This document shows, piece by piece, positions 11,790 to 25,704 of a stretch of 64,000 bases of DNA (positions within the stretch are counted from its first letter, which is position 1; every line of letters starts with the position of its first letter). The notes under the pieces are model-generated. The model saw nothing but the letters and a program-made list of their open reading frames with translations. It was not told the DNA's origin and did not search any database. Where the stretch lies: assembly GCF_051401765.1 (NCBI RefSeq), contig NW_027480507.1, positions 558,001-622,000 of the forward strand, in the 5' to 3' direction. Made by a program: the position numbers and the translations under genes. The DNA is from Calliopsis andreniformis. Lineage: Eukaryota; Arthropoda; Insecta; Hymenoptera; Andrenidae.

Positions 11790-13387
11790 GCCCTCAGTCC
11801 TCAACAATCATTTGTCAATCCTCAATCCTCAATAGAATATCCTCAATTCACAGTTTTCAATACTCAATACTCAATCTGCAACCTTCCAACCTCTATCCAC
11901 AAACATCAATTCTCATCACTCAACCCTCAACACTCAGTCCTCAACGTTCAATCCTCAATCCTCAATTCTCAATCTTCAATCCTCAATCCTCATTCTTCAA
12001 TCCTCAATACCCAATCCTCAATCTTCAATCCTCAATCCTCAATCCTGAATACTCAATCCTCAATCCTCAGTCCTCAGTCCTCAAACCTCAATCCTCAACC
12101 CTCAGTCCTCATCCTCAATCCTCAATCCTCAATCCTCAATCCTCAATAGAATTTCATCAATTCACAGTCTTCAATCCTCAATGCTCAATCTTCAACCCTC
12201 AATCCTCAGTCCTCAAACCTCAATCCCGAATCCTCAATCCTGAATCCTCAACCTTCAGCCCTCAGTCCTCAACAATCATTTGTCAATCCTCAATCCTCAA
12301 TAGAATATCCTCAATTCACAGTTTTCAATACTCAATACTCAATCTGCAACCTTCCAACCTCTATCCACAAACATCAATTCTCATCACTCAACCCTCAACA
12401 CTCAGTCCTCAACGTTCAATACTCAATCTTCAATACTCAATCCTCAATCCTCAATCCTCAATCCTCAATCCTCAATCGTCGGTCTTCAATCCTTAATACT
12501 CAATCTTCAATCCTCAATCCTCAATCCCCAATCCTCAATCTTCAATCCTCAATCCTCAATCCTCAATCCTCGATCCTCAATCTTCAATCCTCAATACTCA
12601 ATCTTCAATCCTCAATCCTCAATCCTCACACCTCAATCCTCATTCTTCAATCCTCAATACCCAATTCTCAATCCTCAATCTTTAATCCTCAATCCTCAAT
12701 CCTCAATCCTCATTCCTCAACCTTCAATCCTCAATACTCAATCTGCAATCCTCAATCCTCAATCCTCAACCCTCAATCCTCATACTTCAATCGTCAATAC
12801 CGAATCCTCAATCTTCAATCCTCAATCCTCAATCCTCAAGCCCCAATCCTCATTCTTCAGTCCTCAATCCTCAATCCTATCCTCAATACTCAATCTTCAA
12901 TCCTCAATCCTCAGTCCTCAAACCTCAATCCCGAATCCTCAATCCTGAATCCTCAATCTTCAGCCCTGAGTCCTCAACAATCAGTTGTCAATCCTCAATC
13001 CTCAATAGACTATCATCAATTCACAGTTTTCAATACTCAATACTCAACCTGCAATCTTCAAATCTCTATCCTCAAACATCAATTATCATCACTCAACCCT
13101 CAACACTCAGTCCCCAATCCTCAATATTCAAACCTCAATCCTCAACACTCAGTCCCAAATCCTCAATCTTCAATCCTCAATACTCAATCTTCAATCCTCA
13201 ATCCTCAATCCTCGATCCTCAATACTCAATCCTGAATCGTCAATCTCCAATCCTGAGCACCCAATCTTCAATCCTCAATCCTCAATCCTCAATCCTCAAT
13301 CCTCAATCCTCATTCTTCAATCCTCAATACCCAATCCTCAATCTTCAATCCTCAATTCGCAATCCTGAATACTCAATCCTCAATCCT
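11790..13387 (+). repeat. Mosaic segment with repeated module A (CAACGTT subtype)
   Basis: Two full module A copies of a distinct subtype lie near 11802-11945 and 12270-12415. They carry CAATCAT/TTGT in place of CAGTTGT, CAACCTT and CCAACCT in the middle, and end in CAACGTT. A short A variant sits between them near 12144. A third full copy near 12976-13110 belongs to the CAATAGA/CTATCAT subtype found at 5836. The segment combines pieces seen separately elsewhere. Confidence 0.78.
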
Positions 13388-13597
13388 CAATATTCAACAC
13401 AAAACCCTCAACCACCAATCCTCAATGGTCAACCGTCAATCCTCAATTCTCAATACTCAATAGAATATCCTGAATTCTCATGGTTCAATACTCAATCCAC
13501 AATATTCAATAATCAAATCTCAATCCTCAAACATCAGTTCTCAACACTCAATCCTCAACACTCAGTCCTCTCTCTTCGATCCTCCATCATCAACCCT
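13388..13597 (+). repeat. Diverged D-like relic
   Basis: About 210 bp resembles part of module D. It contains CAACACA, CAACCAC, CAATGGT and the GAATTCT heptamer, with CATGGTT where B copies have CAGGATT. CAATAAT, CAAACAT, CAGTTCT and CTCTCTT follow. It is still in the 7 bp register. It is the only D-like sequence outside 42.4-58.5 kb and lies about 29 kb away from the others. It could be an old copy or an ancestor of D. Confidence 0.65.
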
Positions 13598-15889
13598 CAA
13601 TCCTCAAGCGTCAATCCTCAATCCTCAATGTTCAATCCGCAATACCCAATCCTAAATCTTCAATCATCAATCCTCAATCCTCAATCCTCAATCCTCAATC
13701 CTCAATCCTCAGTCCTCAAACCTCAATCCTGAATCCTCAATCCTGAATCCTCATTCTTCAGCCCTCAGTCCTCAACAATCAGTTGTCAATACTCAATCCT
13801 CAATAGAATATCATCAATTCACAGTTTTCAATCCTCAATCGACAATCCTCAATCTTCAATCCTCAATACTCAATCTTCAATCCTCAATCGTCATTCATCA
13901 ATCCTCAATCCTCAGTCCTCAATCGTCAGTCTTCAATCCTCCATACTCAACCTTCAATCCTCAATCCTCAATCCTCAATCCTCAATCCTCATTCTTCAAT
14001 CCTCAATACCCAATCCTCAATCTTCAATCCCCAATCCTCAATTCTCAATCCTCAATCCTCAATCCTCAGACCTCAAACAGCAATACTCAACCCTCAGTCC
14101 TCGTACTCAATCCGCAATCCTCAATCCTCAATCCTCAATCCTCAATCCTCAATCCTCAATGTTCAATCCGCAATACCCAATCCTCAAACATCAATCCTCA
14201 ATGCTCAATCCTCAATCCGCAATCCTCAATACTCAACCATCAATCCTCAATTCTCAATACACAACAGAATATCCTGAATTCTCAGTATTCAATACTCAAA
14301 CATCAATCCTCAACCCTCAGCCCTCATCCTCAATCCTCAATCCTCAATCCTCAATCCTCAATATTCAATCCTCAATACTCAATCTTCAATCTTCAATCCT
14401 CAATCCTCAATCCTCAATCCTAAATCCTCAGTCCTCAAACCTCAATCCTGAATCCTCAATCCTGAATCCTCAATCTTCAGCCCTCAGTCCTCAACAATCA
14501 TTTGTCAATCCTCAATCCTCAATAGAATATCCTCAATTCACTGTTTTCAATACTCAATACTCAATCTGCAACCTTCCAACCTCTATCCACAAACATCAAT
14601 TCTCATCACTCAACCCTCAACACTCAGTCCTCAACGTTCAATCCTCAATCCTCAATTCTCAATCTTCAATCCTCAATACTGAATCTTCAATCCTCAATCC
14701 TCAATCCTCAATCCTCAATTCTCAATACTCAATCTTCAATCCTCAGTCCCCAATCCTCAATCTTCAATCCTCAATCCTCAATACTCAATCCTCAATCCTC
14801 AATCCTCAATCTTCAATCCTCAATAGTCAATCTTCAATCCTCAATCCTCAATCCTCAATCCTCAATCCTCTATCCTCAATCATCAATCCTCAATCTTCAA
14901 TACTCAATCCTCAATCCTCAATCCTCAATCCTCAATACTCGACCATCAATCCTCAATTCTCAATACTCAATAGAATAACCTGAATTCTCAGGATTCAATA
15001 TTCAAACATCAATCCTCAAGCCTCAGCCCTCAACCTCAATCCTCAATCCTGAATCCTCAATCCTCAATATTCAATCCTCAATATTCAATCTTCAATCCTC
15101 AATCCTCAATCTTCTATCCTCAATACTAAATCTTCAATCCTCAATCCTCAATCCTCAATCCTCAATCCTCAATCCTCAATCCTCAATCTTCAATCCTCAA
15201 TACGCAATCTTCAATCCTCAATCCTCAATCCTCAATCCTCACTCCTCATTCTTCATCCTGAATCCTCAATCCCCAATCCTCCATCCTTAATCCTCATTCC
15301 TCAATCCTCAATACCCAATCCTCAATCTTCAAACCTCAATCCTCAATCCTCAATTCTCAATCCTCAATCCTCAACTCCCAGACCTCAAGCATCAATACTC
15401 AACCCTCAGTCCTCGTTCTCAATCCACAACCCTCAATCCTCAATCCTCAATCTTCAATCATCAATATTCAATCTTCTGTCCTCAATCCTCAATCCTCAAT
15501 CCTCAATCCTCAATCCTCAATGTTCAATCCGCAATACCCAATCCTTAACCTTCAATCCTCTATCCTCAATCCTCAATCCTCAATCCTCAATCCTCAATCC
15601 TCAGTCCTCAAACCTCAATCCTCAATCCTCAATCCTCTATCTTCAATCCTCAATACTCAATCTTCAATCCTCAATCCTCAATCCTCAATCCTCAATCCTC
15701 AATCCTCAATCCTCAATCCTCAGTCGTCAGTCTTCAATCCTCAATACTCAATCTTCAATCCTCAATCCTCAATCCTCACACCTCAACCCTCATTCTTCAA
15801 TCCTCAATACCCAATTCACAATCGTCAATCTTTAATCCTCAATCCTCAATCCACAATTCTCAATCCTCAATCCTCAGTCCTCAGTCCTC
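13598..15889 (+). repeat. Heptamer segment with module A and two B blocks
   Basis: This segment carries a short-type module A near 13767-13850 and a full CAACGTT-subtype A near 14492-14645. Two imperfect B inverted repeats lie near 14271 and 14977. Bases 14158-14715 match 35313-35870 at an offset of 21155 bp. Otherwise it is near-consensus array. No gene is seen. Confidence 0.75.
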
Positions 15890-16430
15890 AAACCTCAATC
15901 CTCAACCCTCATCCCTCATCCTCAATCCTCAATCCTGAATCCTGAATCCTCAATCTTCAGACCTGAGTCCTCAACAATCAGTTGTCAATCCTCAATCCTC
16001 AATAGAACATCATCAATTCACAGTTTTCAATACGCAATACTCAACCTGCAATCTTCAAATCTCTATCCACAAACATCAATTCTCATCACTCAACCCTCAA
16101 CACGCAGTCCCCAATCCTCAATATTCAAACCTCAATCCTCAACACTCAGTCCCCAATCCTCAATCTTCAATCCTCAATCCTCAATCCTCAGTCCTCAGTC
16201 CTCAAACCTCAATCCTCAACCCTCATCCCTCATCCACAATCCTCAATCCTGAATCCTGAATCCTCAATCTTCAGACCTGAGTCCTCAACAATCAGTTGTC
16301 AACCCTCAATCCTCAATAGAATATCATCAATTCACAGTTTTCAATACGCAATACTCAACCTGCAATCTTCAAATCTCTATCCACAAACATCAATTCTCAT
16401 CACTCAACCATCAATGCTCAGTCCCCAATC
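15890..16430 (+). repeat. Tandem pair of about 314 bp, each with a module A
   Basis: The core CAGTTTTCAATACGCAAT occurs at 16021 and again at 16335, a period of 314 bp (45 units, one of them short). Each copy has the preamble with GAATCCT twice and CAGACCT, followed by a full module A. The private variant CAATACG marks both copies and recurs near 36060. Boundaries are approximate. Confidence 0.75.
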
Positions 16431-16974
16431 CACAATCTTCAAACCTCAATCCCCAATCCTCAATCCTCAATCCTCAATCCTCAATCTTCAATCCTCAATA
16501 CTCAGTCTTCAATCCTCAACCCTCAATCCTCAATCTTCAATCCTCAATCCTCAAACCTCAATACTCAATCTTCAATACTCAATCCTCAATCCTCAATCCT
16601 CAATCCTCAATCCCCAATCGTCGGTCTTTAATCCTTAATACTCAATCTTCAATCCTCAATCCTCAATCCCCAATCCTCAATCTTCAATCCTCAATCCTCA
16701 ATCCTCAATCCTCAATCCTCAATCTTCAATCCTCAATACTCAATCTTCAATCCTCAATCCTCAATCCTCACAGCTCAAACCTCATTCTTCAATCCTCAAT
16801 ACCCAATTCTCAATCCTCAATCTTTAATCCTCAATCCTCAATCCTCAATCCTCATTCCTCAACATTCAATCCTCAATACTCAATCTGCAATCCTCAATCC
16901 TCAATCCTCAACCCTCAATCCTCATACTTCAATCGTCAATACCGAATCCTCAATCTTCAATCCTCAATCGTCAA
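16431..16974 (+). repeat. Near-consensus heptamer segment
   Basis: Array without module A. It contains a run with CACAGCT, CATACTT and CAATACC GAATCCT variants near 16770-16950. These variants also occur near 12780 and 18300. No other feature is seen. Confidence 0.7.
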
Positions 16975-19900
16975 TCATCAATCCTCAATCCTCAGTCCTC
17001 AATCGTCAGTCTTCAATCCTCCATACTCAATCTTCAATCCTCAATCCTCAATCCTCAGACCTCAAACAGCAATACTCAACCCTCAGTCCTCGTACTCAAT
17101 CCGCAATCCTCAATCCTCAATCCTCAATCCTCAATGTTCAATCCGCAATACCCAATCCTCAAACATCAATCCTCAATGCTCAATCCTCAATCCGCAATCC
17201 TCAATACTCAACCATCAATCCTCAATTCTCAATACTCAACAGAATATCCTGAATTCTCAGTATTCAATACTCAAACATCAATCCTCAACCCTCAGCCCTC
17301 ATCCTCAATCCTCAATCCTCAACCCTCAATCCTCAATATTCAATCCTCAATACTCAATCTTCAATCTTTAATCCTCAGCCCTCATCCTCAATCCTCAATC
17401 CTCAACCCTCAATCCTCAGTCCTCAATCCTCAATCCTCAATCCTCAATTTTCAATCCTCATTCTTCAATCCTCAATACCCAATACTCAATCTTCTTCCCC
17501 AGTCCTCAATCCTCAATACTCAATTCACAATCCTCAATCCTCAGTCCTCAGTCCTCACCGTCAATCCTCAATCTTCAATCCTCAATCGTCAATCTTCAAT
17601 GCTCAATACTCAATCTTCAATCCTCAGTCCTCAATTCTCAATCCTCAATCCTCAATCCTCAATCCTCAATCCTCAATCCTCAGTCCTCAATCCTCAATCG
17701 TCAGTCTTCAATCCTCGATACTCAATCTTCAATCCTCAATCCTCAATCCTCACACCTCAACCCTCATTCTTCAATCCTCAATACCCAATTCACAATCGTC
17801 AATCTTTAATCCTCAATCCTCAATCCACAATTCTCAATCCTCAATCCTCAGTCCTCAGTCCTCAAATCTCAATCCTCAACCCTCATCCCTCATCCTCAAT
17901 CCTCAATCCTCAATCTTCAATCCTCAATCCTCAAACCTCAATACTCAATCTTCAATACTCAATCCTCAATTCTCAATCCTCAATCCTCAATCCTCAATCG
18001 TCAGTCTTCAATCCTCAATACTCAATCTTCAATCCTCAATCCTCAATCCCCAATCCTCAATCTTCAATCCTCAATCCTCAATCCTCAATCCTCAATCCTC
18101 AATCTTCAATCCTCAATACTCAATCTTCAATCCTCAATCCTCAATCCTCACACCTCAATCCTCATTCTTCAATCCTCAATACCCAATTCTCAATCCTCAA
18201 TCTTTAATCCTCAATCCCCAATCCTCAATCCTCAATCCTCAACCTTCAATCCTCTATACTCAATCTGCAATCCTCAATCCTCAATCCTCAATCCTCAATC
18301 CTCATACTTCAATCGTCAATACCGAATCCTCAATCTTCAATCCTCAATCCTCAAACCTCAATCCTCATCCCTCAATCCTCAATGTTCAATCCTCAATACC
18401 CAATCCTCAATCTTCAATCCTCAATCCTCAATCCTCAATCCTCAATCCTCAATCATCAGTCCTCAAACCTCAATCCTGAATCCTCAATCCTGAATCCTCA
18501 ACCTTCAGCCCTGAGTCCTCAACGATCAGTTGTCAATCCTCAATATTCAATATAATATCCTCAATTCACAGTTTTTAATACTCAATACTCAATCTGCAAT
18601 CTTCAGATCAATATCCACAAACATCAATTCTCATCACTCAACCCTCAATACTCAGTGCCCAATCCTCAATCTTCAAACCTCAACCCTCAATCCTCAATCC
18701 TCAATCATCAATCCTCAATCCTCAATTTTCAATCCTCATTCTTCAATCCTCAATACCCAATACTCAATCTTCAATCCTCAATCCTCAATCCTCAATCCTC
18801 AATACTCAATTCTCAATCATCAATCCTCAATCCTCAATCCTCAATCCTCAATCCTCAATCGTCAGTCTTCAATCCTCAATACTCAATCTTCAATCCTCAA
18901 TCCACAATCCTCACACCTCAACCCTCATTCTTCAATCCTCAATACCCAATTCACAATCCTCAATCTTTAATCCTCAATCCTCAATCCACAATTCCCAATC
19001 CTCAATCCTCAGTCCTCAGTCCTCAAACCTCAATCCTCAACCCTCATCCCTCATCCTCAATCCTCAATCCTCAATCTTCAATCCTCAATCCTCAAACCTC
19101 AATACTCAATCTTCAATACTCAATCCTAAATCCTCAATCCTCATTCTTCAATCCTCAATACCCAATCCTCAATCTTCAATCCTCAATCCTCAACCCTCAA
19201 TTCTCAATCCTCAATCCTCAATTTTCAATCCTCATTCTTCAATACTCAATACCCAATACTCAATCTTCAATCCTCAATCCTCAATCCTCAATACTCAATT
19301 CTCAATCCTCAATCCTCAGTCCTCAGTCATCACCGTCAATCCTCAATCTTCAATCCTCAATCGTCAATCTTCAATGCCCAATACTGAATCTTCAATCCTC
19401 AGTCCTCAATTCTCAATCCTCAATCCTCAATCCTCAATCCTCAATCCTCAATCCTCAATCCTCAATCGCCAATCTCCAATCCTGAATACTCAATCTTCAA
19501 TCATCAATACTCAACCTTCAATCCTCAGTCCTCAGTCCTTAAACCTCAATCCCGAATCCTCAATCCTGAATCCTCAATCTTCAGCCCGCAGAGCTCAACA
19601 ATCAGTTGTGAATACCCAATCCTCAATAGAATGTCCTCAATTCACAGTTTTCGATACTCAATACTCAATCTGGAATCTTCAGATCTCTATCCACAAACAT
19701 CAATTCTCATCACTCAACCATCAATACTCAGTCCCCAATCCTCAATCTTCAAACCTCAATCCTCAATCCTCAATCGTCAATCTTCAATCCTCAATACTCA
19801 ATCTTCAATCCTCAATCCTCAGCCCTCAATCCTCAATCCTCATTCTTCAATCCTCAATACCCAATCCTCAATCTTCAATCCTCAATCCTCAATCCTCAAT

Positions 19901-22900
19901 TCTCAAGCCTCAATCCTCAATTTTCAATCCTCAATCGTCAATCTTCAATGCTCAATACACAATCTTCAATCCTCAGTCCTCAATCCTCAATCCTCAATCC
20001 TCAATCCTCAATCCTCAATCCTCAATCGTCAATCTCCAATCCTGAACACTCAATCTTCAATCCTCAATCCCCAATCCTCAATCCTCAATCCTCATTCTTC
20101 AATCCTCAATACCCAATCCTCAATCTTCAATCCTCAATCCTCAATCCTGAGTACTCAATCCTCAATCCTCAGTCCTCAGTCCTCAAACCTCAATCCTCAA
20201 CACTCAGCCCTCATCCTCAATCTTCAATCCTCAATCCTCAATCCTCAATAGAATTTCATCAATTCACAGTTTTCAATCCTCAATGCTCAATCTTCAACCC
20301 TCAATCCTCAGTCCTCAAACCTCAATCCCGAATCCTCAATCCTGAATCCTCAATCTTCAGCCCTCAGTCCTCAACAATCTGTTATCAATCCCCAATCCTC
20401 AATAGAATATCCTCAATTCACAGTTTTCTATACTCAATACTCAACCTGCAATCTTCAAATCTCTATCCACAAACATCAATTCTCATCACTCAACCCTCAA
20501 CACTCAGTCCCCAATCCTCAATCTTCAATCCTCAATCTTCAACACTCAGTCCCCAAACCTCAATCTTCAATCCTCAATACTCAATCTTCAATCCTCAATC
20601 CTCAATACTCGATCCTCAATCCTCAATCCTCAATCGTCAATCTCCAATCGTGAATACTCAATCTTCAATCCTCAATCCTCAGTCCTCAGTCCTCACCGTC
20701 AATCCTCAATCTTCAATCCTGAATCGTCAATCTTCAATGCTCAATACTCAATCTTCAATCCTCAGTCCTCAATTCTCAATCCTCAATCCTCCGTCCTCAA
20801 TCCTCAATCCTCACTCCTCAATCCTCAATCCTCAATCGTCAGTCTTCAATCCTCAATACTCAATCTTCAATCCTCAATCCTCAATCCTCACACCTCAACC
20901 CTCATTCTTCAATCCTCAATACCCAATTCACAATCGTCAATCTTTAATCCTCAATCCTCAATCCACAATTCTCAATCCTCAATCCTCAGTCCTCAGTCCT
21001 CAAATCTCAATCCTCAACCCTCATCCCTCATCCTCAATCCTCAATCCTCAATCTTCAATCCTCAATCCTCAAACCTCAATACTCAATCTTCAATACTCAA
21101 TCCTCAATCCTCAATCCTCAATCCTCAATCCTCAATCGTCAGTCTTCAATCCTCAATACTCAATCTTCAATCCTCAATCCTCAATCCCCAATCCTCAATC
21201 TTCAATCCTCAATCCTCAATCCTCAATCCTCAATCCTCAATCTTCAATCCTCAATCCTCAATACTCAATCTTCAATCCTCAATCCTCAATCCTCACACCT
21301 CAATCCTCATTCTTCAATCCTCAATACCCAATTCTCAATCCTCAATCTTTAATCCTCAATCCCCTATCCTCAATCCTCAATCCTCAACCTTCAATCCTGA
21401 ATACTCAATCTGCAATTCTCAATCCTCAATCCTCAATCCTCAATCCTCATACTTCAATCGTCAATACCGAATCCTCAATCTTCAATCCTCAATCCTCAAT
21501 CCTCAATCCTCATCCCTCAATCCTCAATGTTCAATCCTCAATACCCAATCCTCAATCTTCAATCCTCAATCCTCAATCCTCAATCCTCAATCCTCAATCC
21601 TCAGTCCTCAAACCTCAATCCTGAATCCTCAATCCTGAATCCTCAACCTTCAGCCCTGAGTCCTCAACGATCAGTTGTCAATCCTCAATATTCAATAGAA
21701 TATCCTCAATTCACAGTTTTTAATACTCAATACTCAATCTGCAATCTTCAGATCAATATCCACAAACATCAATTCTCATCACGCAACCCTCAATACTCAG
21801 TGCCCAATCCTCAATCTTCAAACCTCAACCCTCAATGCTCAATCTGCAATCCTCAATCCTCAATCCTCTATCGTCAATACCGAATCCTCAATCTTCAATC
21901 CTCAATCCTCAATCCTCAATCCTCAATCTTCAATCCTTAATCTTCAACACTCAGTCCCCAATCCTCAATCTTCAATCCTCAATACTCAATCTTCAATCCT
22001 CAATCCTCAATACTCGATCCTCAATCCTCAATCCTCAATCGTCAATCTCCAATCGTGAATACTCAATCTTCAATCCTCAATACTCAATCTTCAATCCTCA
22101 ATCCTCAGTCCTCAAACCTCAATCCCGAATCCTCAATCCTGAATCCTCAATCTTCAGCCCTCAGTCCTCTACAATCAGTTGTCAATCCCCGATCCTCAAT
22201 AGAATATCCTCAATTCACAGTTTTCAATACTCAATACTCAATCTGCAATCTCCAGATCTCTATCCACAAACATCAATTCTCATTACTCAACCCTCAATAC
22301 TCAATCCCCAACCCTCAATCTTCAAACCTCAATCCTCAATCCTCAATCCTCAATCCTCAATCTTCAATCCTCAATACTCAATCTTCAATCCTCAACCCTC
22401 AATCCCGAATCCTCAATCATCAATCCTCAACACTCAATCCTCAATCCTCAATCGTCAATCTTCAATCCTCAATACTCAACCTTCAATGCTCAATCCTCAA
22501 TCCTAAATCCTCAATCCTCATTCTTCAATCCTCAATACCCAATCCTCAATCTGCAATCCTCAATCCTCAATCCTCAATTCTCAATCCACAATCCTCAGTC
22601 TTCAGTCCTCAAACCTCAATCCTCAACCCTCAGCCCTCATCCATAATCCTCAATCCTCAACCCACAATCCTCAATCTTCAACCCTCAATACTCAATCTTC
22701 AATCCTCAATCCTCAGTCCTCAAACCTCAATTCTGAATCCTCAATCCTGAATCCTCAATCTTCGGCCCTCAGGCCTCTACAATCAGTAGTCAAACCTCAA
22801 TCCTGGATCCTCAACCTTCAGCCCTGAGTCCTCAACGATCAGTTGTCAATCCTCAATCCTCAATAGAGTATTCTCAATGCACAGTTTTCAATACTCAATA

Positions 22901-25704
22901 CTCCATCTGCAATCTTCAGATCTCTATCCACAAACATCAATTCTCATCACTCAACCCTCAATACTCTGTCCCCAATCCTCAATCTTCAAACCTCAACCCT
23001 CAATCCTCAATCCTCAATCATCATTCCTCAATCCTCAGTCCTCAACCCTCAATCCTCAATCGTCAATCTTCAATCCTCAACACTCAATCTTCAATCCTCA
23101 ATCCTCAATCCTCAAGCCCCAATCCTCATTCTTCAATCCTCAATCCTCAATCCTCAATCCTCAATACTCAATCTTCAATCCTCAATCCTCAGTCCTCAAA
23201 CCTCAATCCCGAATCCTCAATCCTGAATCCTCAATCTTCAGCCCTGAGTCCTCAACAATCAGTTGTCAATCCTCAATCCTCAATAGACTATCATCAATTC
23301 ACAGTTTTCAATACTCAATACTCAACCTACAATCTTCAAATCTCTATCCACAAACATCAATTATCATCACACAACCCTCAACACTCAGTCCCCAATCCTC
23401 AATATTCAAACCTCAATCCTCAACACTCAGTCCCAAATACTCAATATTCAATCCCCAATCCTCAATCCCCGATCCTCAATACTCAATCCTCAATCGCCAA
23501 TCTCCAATCCTGAACACCCAATCTTCAATCCTCAATCCTCAATCCTCAATCCTTAATCCTCAATCCTCATTCTTCAATCCTCAATTCCCAATCCACAATC
23601 TTCAATCCTCAATCCTCAGTCCTCAAACCTCAATCCCGAATCCTCAATCCTGAATCCTCAATCTTCAGCCCTCAGTCCTCAACAATCAGTTATCACTAAC
23701 CCAATCCTCAATAGAATATCCTCAATTCACAGTTTTCAATACTCAATACTCAACCTGCAATCTTCAAATCTCTATCCACAAACATCAGTTCTCATCACTC
23801 AACCCTCAACACTCAGTCCCCAATCCTCAACCTTCAATCCTCAATACTCAATCTTCAATCCTCAATCCTCAATACTCGATCCTCTATCCTCAATCCTCAA
23901 TCGCCGATCTCCAATCCTGAATACTCAATCTTCAATCCTCAATACTCAACCTTCAATCCTCAGTCCTCAGTCCTCAAACCTCAATCCCGAATCCTCAATC
24001 CTGAATCCTCAATCTTCAGCCCTCAGTGCTCAGCAATCAGTTGTGAATACACAATCCTCAATGGAATATCCTCAATTCACAGTTTTCAATACTCAATACT
24101 CAACCTGGAATCTTCAGATCTCTATCCACAAACATCAATTCTCATCACTCAACCATCAATACTCAGTCCCCAATCCTCAATCTTCAAACCTCAAACCCCA
24201 ATCCTCAATCCTCAATCCTCAATCCTCAATCTTCAATCCTCAATACATCAGTCTTCAATCCTCAACCCTCAATCCTCAATCCTCAATCATCAATCCTCAA
24301 TCCTCAATCCTCAATCCTCAATCGCCAATCTGCAATCCTCAATACTCAATCTTCAACCCTCAATCCTCAAACCTCAATACTCAATGCTCATTCTTCAGTC
24401 CTCAATACCCAATCCTCAATCTTCAATCCTCAATCCCCAATCCGCATTCCTCAATCCTCAATCCTCAGTCCTCAAACCTCAATCCTGAATCCTCAATCCT
24501 GAATCCTCAACCTTCAGCCCTGAGTCCTCAACGATCAGTTGTCAATCCTCAATATTCAATAGAATATCCTCAATTCACAGTTTTTAATTCTCAATACTCA
24601 ATCTGCAATCTTCAGATCAATATCCACAAACATCCATTCTCATCACTCAACCCTCAATACTCAGTGCCCAATCCTCAATCTTCAAACCTCAACCCTCAAT
24701 CCTCAATCCTCAATCATCAATCCTCAATCCTCAAACCTCAATCCTCAATCCTCAGTCGTCAATCTTCAATCCTCAATACTCAATCTTCAATCCTCAATCC
24801 TCAACCCTCAATCCTCAATCCTCATCCTTCAATCCTCAATACCCAATCCTCAATCTTCAATCCTCAATCCTCAATCCTCAATTCTCAATCCTCAATCCTC
24901 AATTTTCAATCCTCATTCTTCAATACTCAATACCCAATACTCAATCTTCAATCCTCAGTCCTCAATCCTCAATACTCAATTCTCAATCCTCAATCCTCAG
25001 TCCTCAGTCCTCACCGTCAATCCTCAATCTTCAATCCTCAATCGTCAATCTTCAATGCTCAATACTCAATCTTCAATCCTCAGTCCTCAATTGTCAATCC
25101 TCAATCCTCAATCCTCAATCCTCAATCCTCAATCCTCAATCCTCAATCCTCAATCCTCAATCCTCAATCCTCAATCCTCAATCGTCAGTCTTCAATCCTC
25201 AATACTCAATCTTCAATACTCAATACTCAATCCTCACACCTCAACCCTCATTCTTCAATCCTCAATACCCAATTCACAATCCTCAATCTTTAATCCTCAA
25301 TCCTCAATCCACAATTCTCAATCCTCAATCCTCAGTCCTCAGTCCTCAAACCTCAATCCTCAACCCTCATCCCTCATCCTCAATCCTCAATCCTCAATCT
25401 TCAATCCTCAATCCTCAAACCTCAATACTCAATCTTCAATACTCAATCCTCAATCCTCAATCCTCAATCCTCAATCCTCAATCGTCAGTCTTCAATCCTC
25501 AATACTCAATTTTCAATCCTCAATCCTCGATCCCCAATCCTCAATCTTCAATCCTCAATCCTCAATCCTCAATCCTCAATCCTCAACCTTCAATCCTCAA
25601 TACTCAATCTTCAATCCTCAATCCTCAATCCTCAACCCTCAGCCCTCATCGTCAATCCTCAATCCTCAATCCTCAATCCTCAATCTTCAATCCTCAATAC
25701 TCAA
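16975..25704 (+). repeat. 8.7 kb higher-order repeat, copy 1
   Basis: First copy of the largest direct tandem duplication. The offset to copy 2 is 8730 bp from about 16975 to 18060, then 8562 bp to about 19220, then 8534 bp to the end. It holds about 11 module A copies of several subtypes and one imperfect B block near 17247. Reading the two copies side by side I find only about half a dozen single-base differences apart from the two indels. Left of 16975 the sequence no longer matches the region left of 25705. Confidence 0.92.
18046..18213 (+). repeat. 168 bp segment absent from copy 2
   Basis: In copy 1 the string AATCCCCAATCCTCAAT occurs at about 18046 and again at about 18214. Copy 2 has it only once, near 26776, and lacks the 168 bp between. 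168 bp is 24 heptamers. This fits a deletion between short direct repeats in copy 2, or the reverse event in copy 1. Confidence 0.85.
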
